From positions 558,001 to 622,000 of the forward strand of contig CAYYPH010000001.1 in the NCBI GenBank assembly GCA_964473485.1: a stretch of DNA of 64,000 nucleotides, read 5' to 3'. The notes under the pieces were generated by a model that was not told the origin of the DNA, ran no database searches, and was given only the letters and a program-made list of their open reading frames with translations. This document shows positions 63,315-64,000 of the stretch, in pieces. Origin of the DNA: CAIVAT01 sp964473485 (GTDB lineage: Bacteria > Bacteroidota > Bacteroidia > Bacteroidales > FEN-979). The position numbers were made by a program, and so were the translations under genes. Positions within the stretch are counted from its first letter, which is position 1. Every line of letters starts with the position of its first letter.

Positions 63315-64000
63315 AAGAACCCTGGTCATCGGCGGTGGCGTTGCCGGATTGACCGCTGCCAGTCACCTTGCCTCACTCGGAGTTTCTGTTACACTCATCG
63401 AGAAAGAGGATCACACGGGAGGCCACGCGGCCGGTTGGTCACATCTTTTCCCCACCCGGAGACCGGCCGGTGAGGTCATCTCTTTTCTTGAAAGAGGTAA
63501 CTCTGGCAAAACCGAAATCATCACAGGCAAAACCGTAACATCCATTGGCAGGAATAACGGAGGATTCACTGCTTCATTATCAGACCTATCCACCCTGCAG
63601 GGCGATGCCGTCATTCTTGCAACAGGCTTCGACCTGTTCGATGCGGCACGCAAGGAGGAGTACGGCTACGGTATCTATGAAAACGTAATCACCTCGGCAG
63701 AACTCGAATCGGTATTCAGGTCGGGCGAGCCGGTTCGTACCAGGAATGGGAAACTACCGCGCAAAGTGGCCTTTATCCATTGCGTAGGATCGAGGGACGA
63801 GAAGGTTGGGAACCTCTATTGTTCAAAAGTCTGCTGCGTGACCGGTGTGAAGCAGGCCATCGAGATAAGGGAGAAGATGCCGGCAACGGAGGTTTTTTCA
63901 TTTTACATGGACCTGCGTATGTTTGACCGTTTCTTCGAAGAGCTTTACTTTGAAGCACAACAGAAATGGGGAGTCAGCTTCATCCGGGGCCGACTATCGG
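63307..64000 (+). CDS. HdrA/QmoA-like FAD protein, 5' part
   Basis: About 231 residues are present before the window ends. It begins with a Rossmann dinucleotide motif GGGVAGLTAA and continues with the HdrA signature FIHCVGSRDEKVGNLYCSKVCC, which carries cluster-binding cysteines. The ATG at 63,307 overlaps the hdrB stop by eight bases. HdrA is the flavin subunit that accepts electrons in HdrABC and QmoABC complexes. The rest lies beyond the edge. Confidence 0.88.
   Translation, partial: MNKRTLVIGGGVAGLTAASHLASLGVSVTLIEKEDHTGGHAAGWSHLFPTRRPAGEVISFLERGNSGKTEIITGKTVTSIGRNNGGFTASLSDLSTLQGDAVILATGFDLFDAARKEEYGYGIYENVITSAELESVFRSGEPVRTRNGKLPRKVAFIHCVGSRDEKVGNLYCSKVCCVTGVKQAIEIREKMPATEVFSFYMDLRMFDRFFEELYFEAQQKWGVSFIRGRLS

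Overview
The window comes from a chromosome of the phylum Bacteroidota, probably an uncultured Bacteroidales-like environmental lineage. The evidence is consistent: many upstream regions carry the Bacteroidota promoter -7 element TAnnTTTG; two proteins end in type IX secretion (T9SS) sorting domains; SecD and SecF are one fused protein; and a DUF4290 gene precedes murA, with DUF4492, LruC-domain and PorE-like proteins nearby. The genus cannot be named from this sequence.

Layout. (1) 1-15,039, minus strand: the combined str/S10/spc/alpha superoperon, read from rpsL (S12) through rpsG, fusA, rpsJ and the S10 and spc ribosomal proteins to secY, map, infA and the first codons of rpmJ at the left edge. 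Its leader (15,040-15,387) holds two candidate promoters and a strong hairpin. (2) 15,388-25,644, minus strand: an accessory cell-surface region. It has a TylF-like methyltransferase, two paralogous large lipoproteins (one ending in a thioester-like domain, one in a FISUMP C-type-lectin-like domain), and two gene pairs that each encode a small lipoprotein and a large secreted LruC-domain adhesin-like protein. (3) 26,071-34,672, plus strand: uvrD/pcrA, DUF4290, murA, grpE, dnaJ and a Nat-type ABC exporter. (4) 34,674-37,156, minus strand: arginine decarboxylase and a deoxyhypusine-synthase homologue, a polyamine pair. (5) 37,501-47,989, plus strand: small conserved proteins, secDF, a PorE-like OmpA/TPR/propeller protein, purM-like, prfA and pyrF; then ilvE on the minus strand. 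(6) 49,219-53,728: a 38-aa membrane peptide, htpG, lemA, two TPM proteins and DUF4492. (7) 53,811-59,995: two T9SS-exported proteins (a BNR/sortilin-like propeller and an M14 zinc carboxypeptidase). (8) 60,064-64,000: rsmE, DUF4159 and an hdrC-hdrB-hdrA electron-transfer cluster that runs off the right edge.

The most notable signal is regulatory. Five promoters (upstream of 17,707, 19,795, 23,020, 25,644 and, on the opposite strand, 49,219) share an operator reading ACACTTAC in the direction of transcription. Its copies are direct repeats exactly 21 bp (two helical turns) apart and sit at a fixed distance from a TTG/TAnnTTTG promoter. Each array lies 13 bp upstream of the -33 element. Two-repeat sites with 21-bp spacing are the usual geometry of LytTR-type response regulators, so the four surface-protein transcription units and the 38-aa peptide gene appear to form one regulon. 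Its regulator is not in this window. A further three-repeat array with no recognisable promoter lies at 25,881-25,930.
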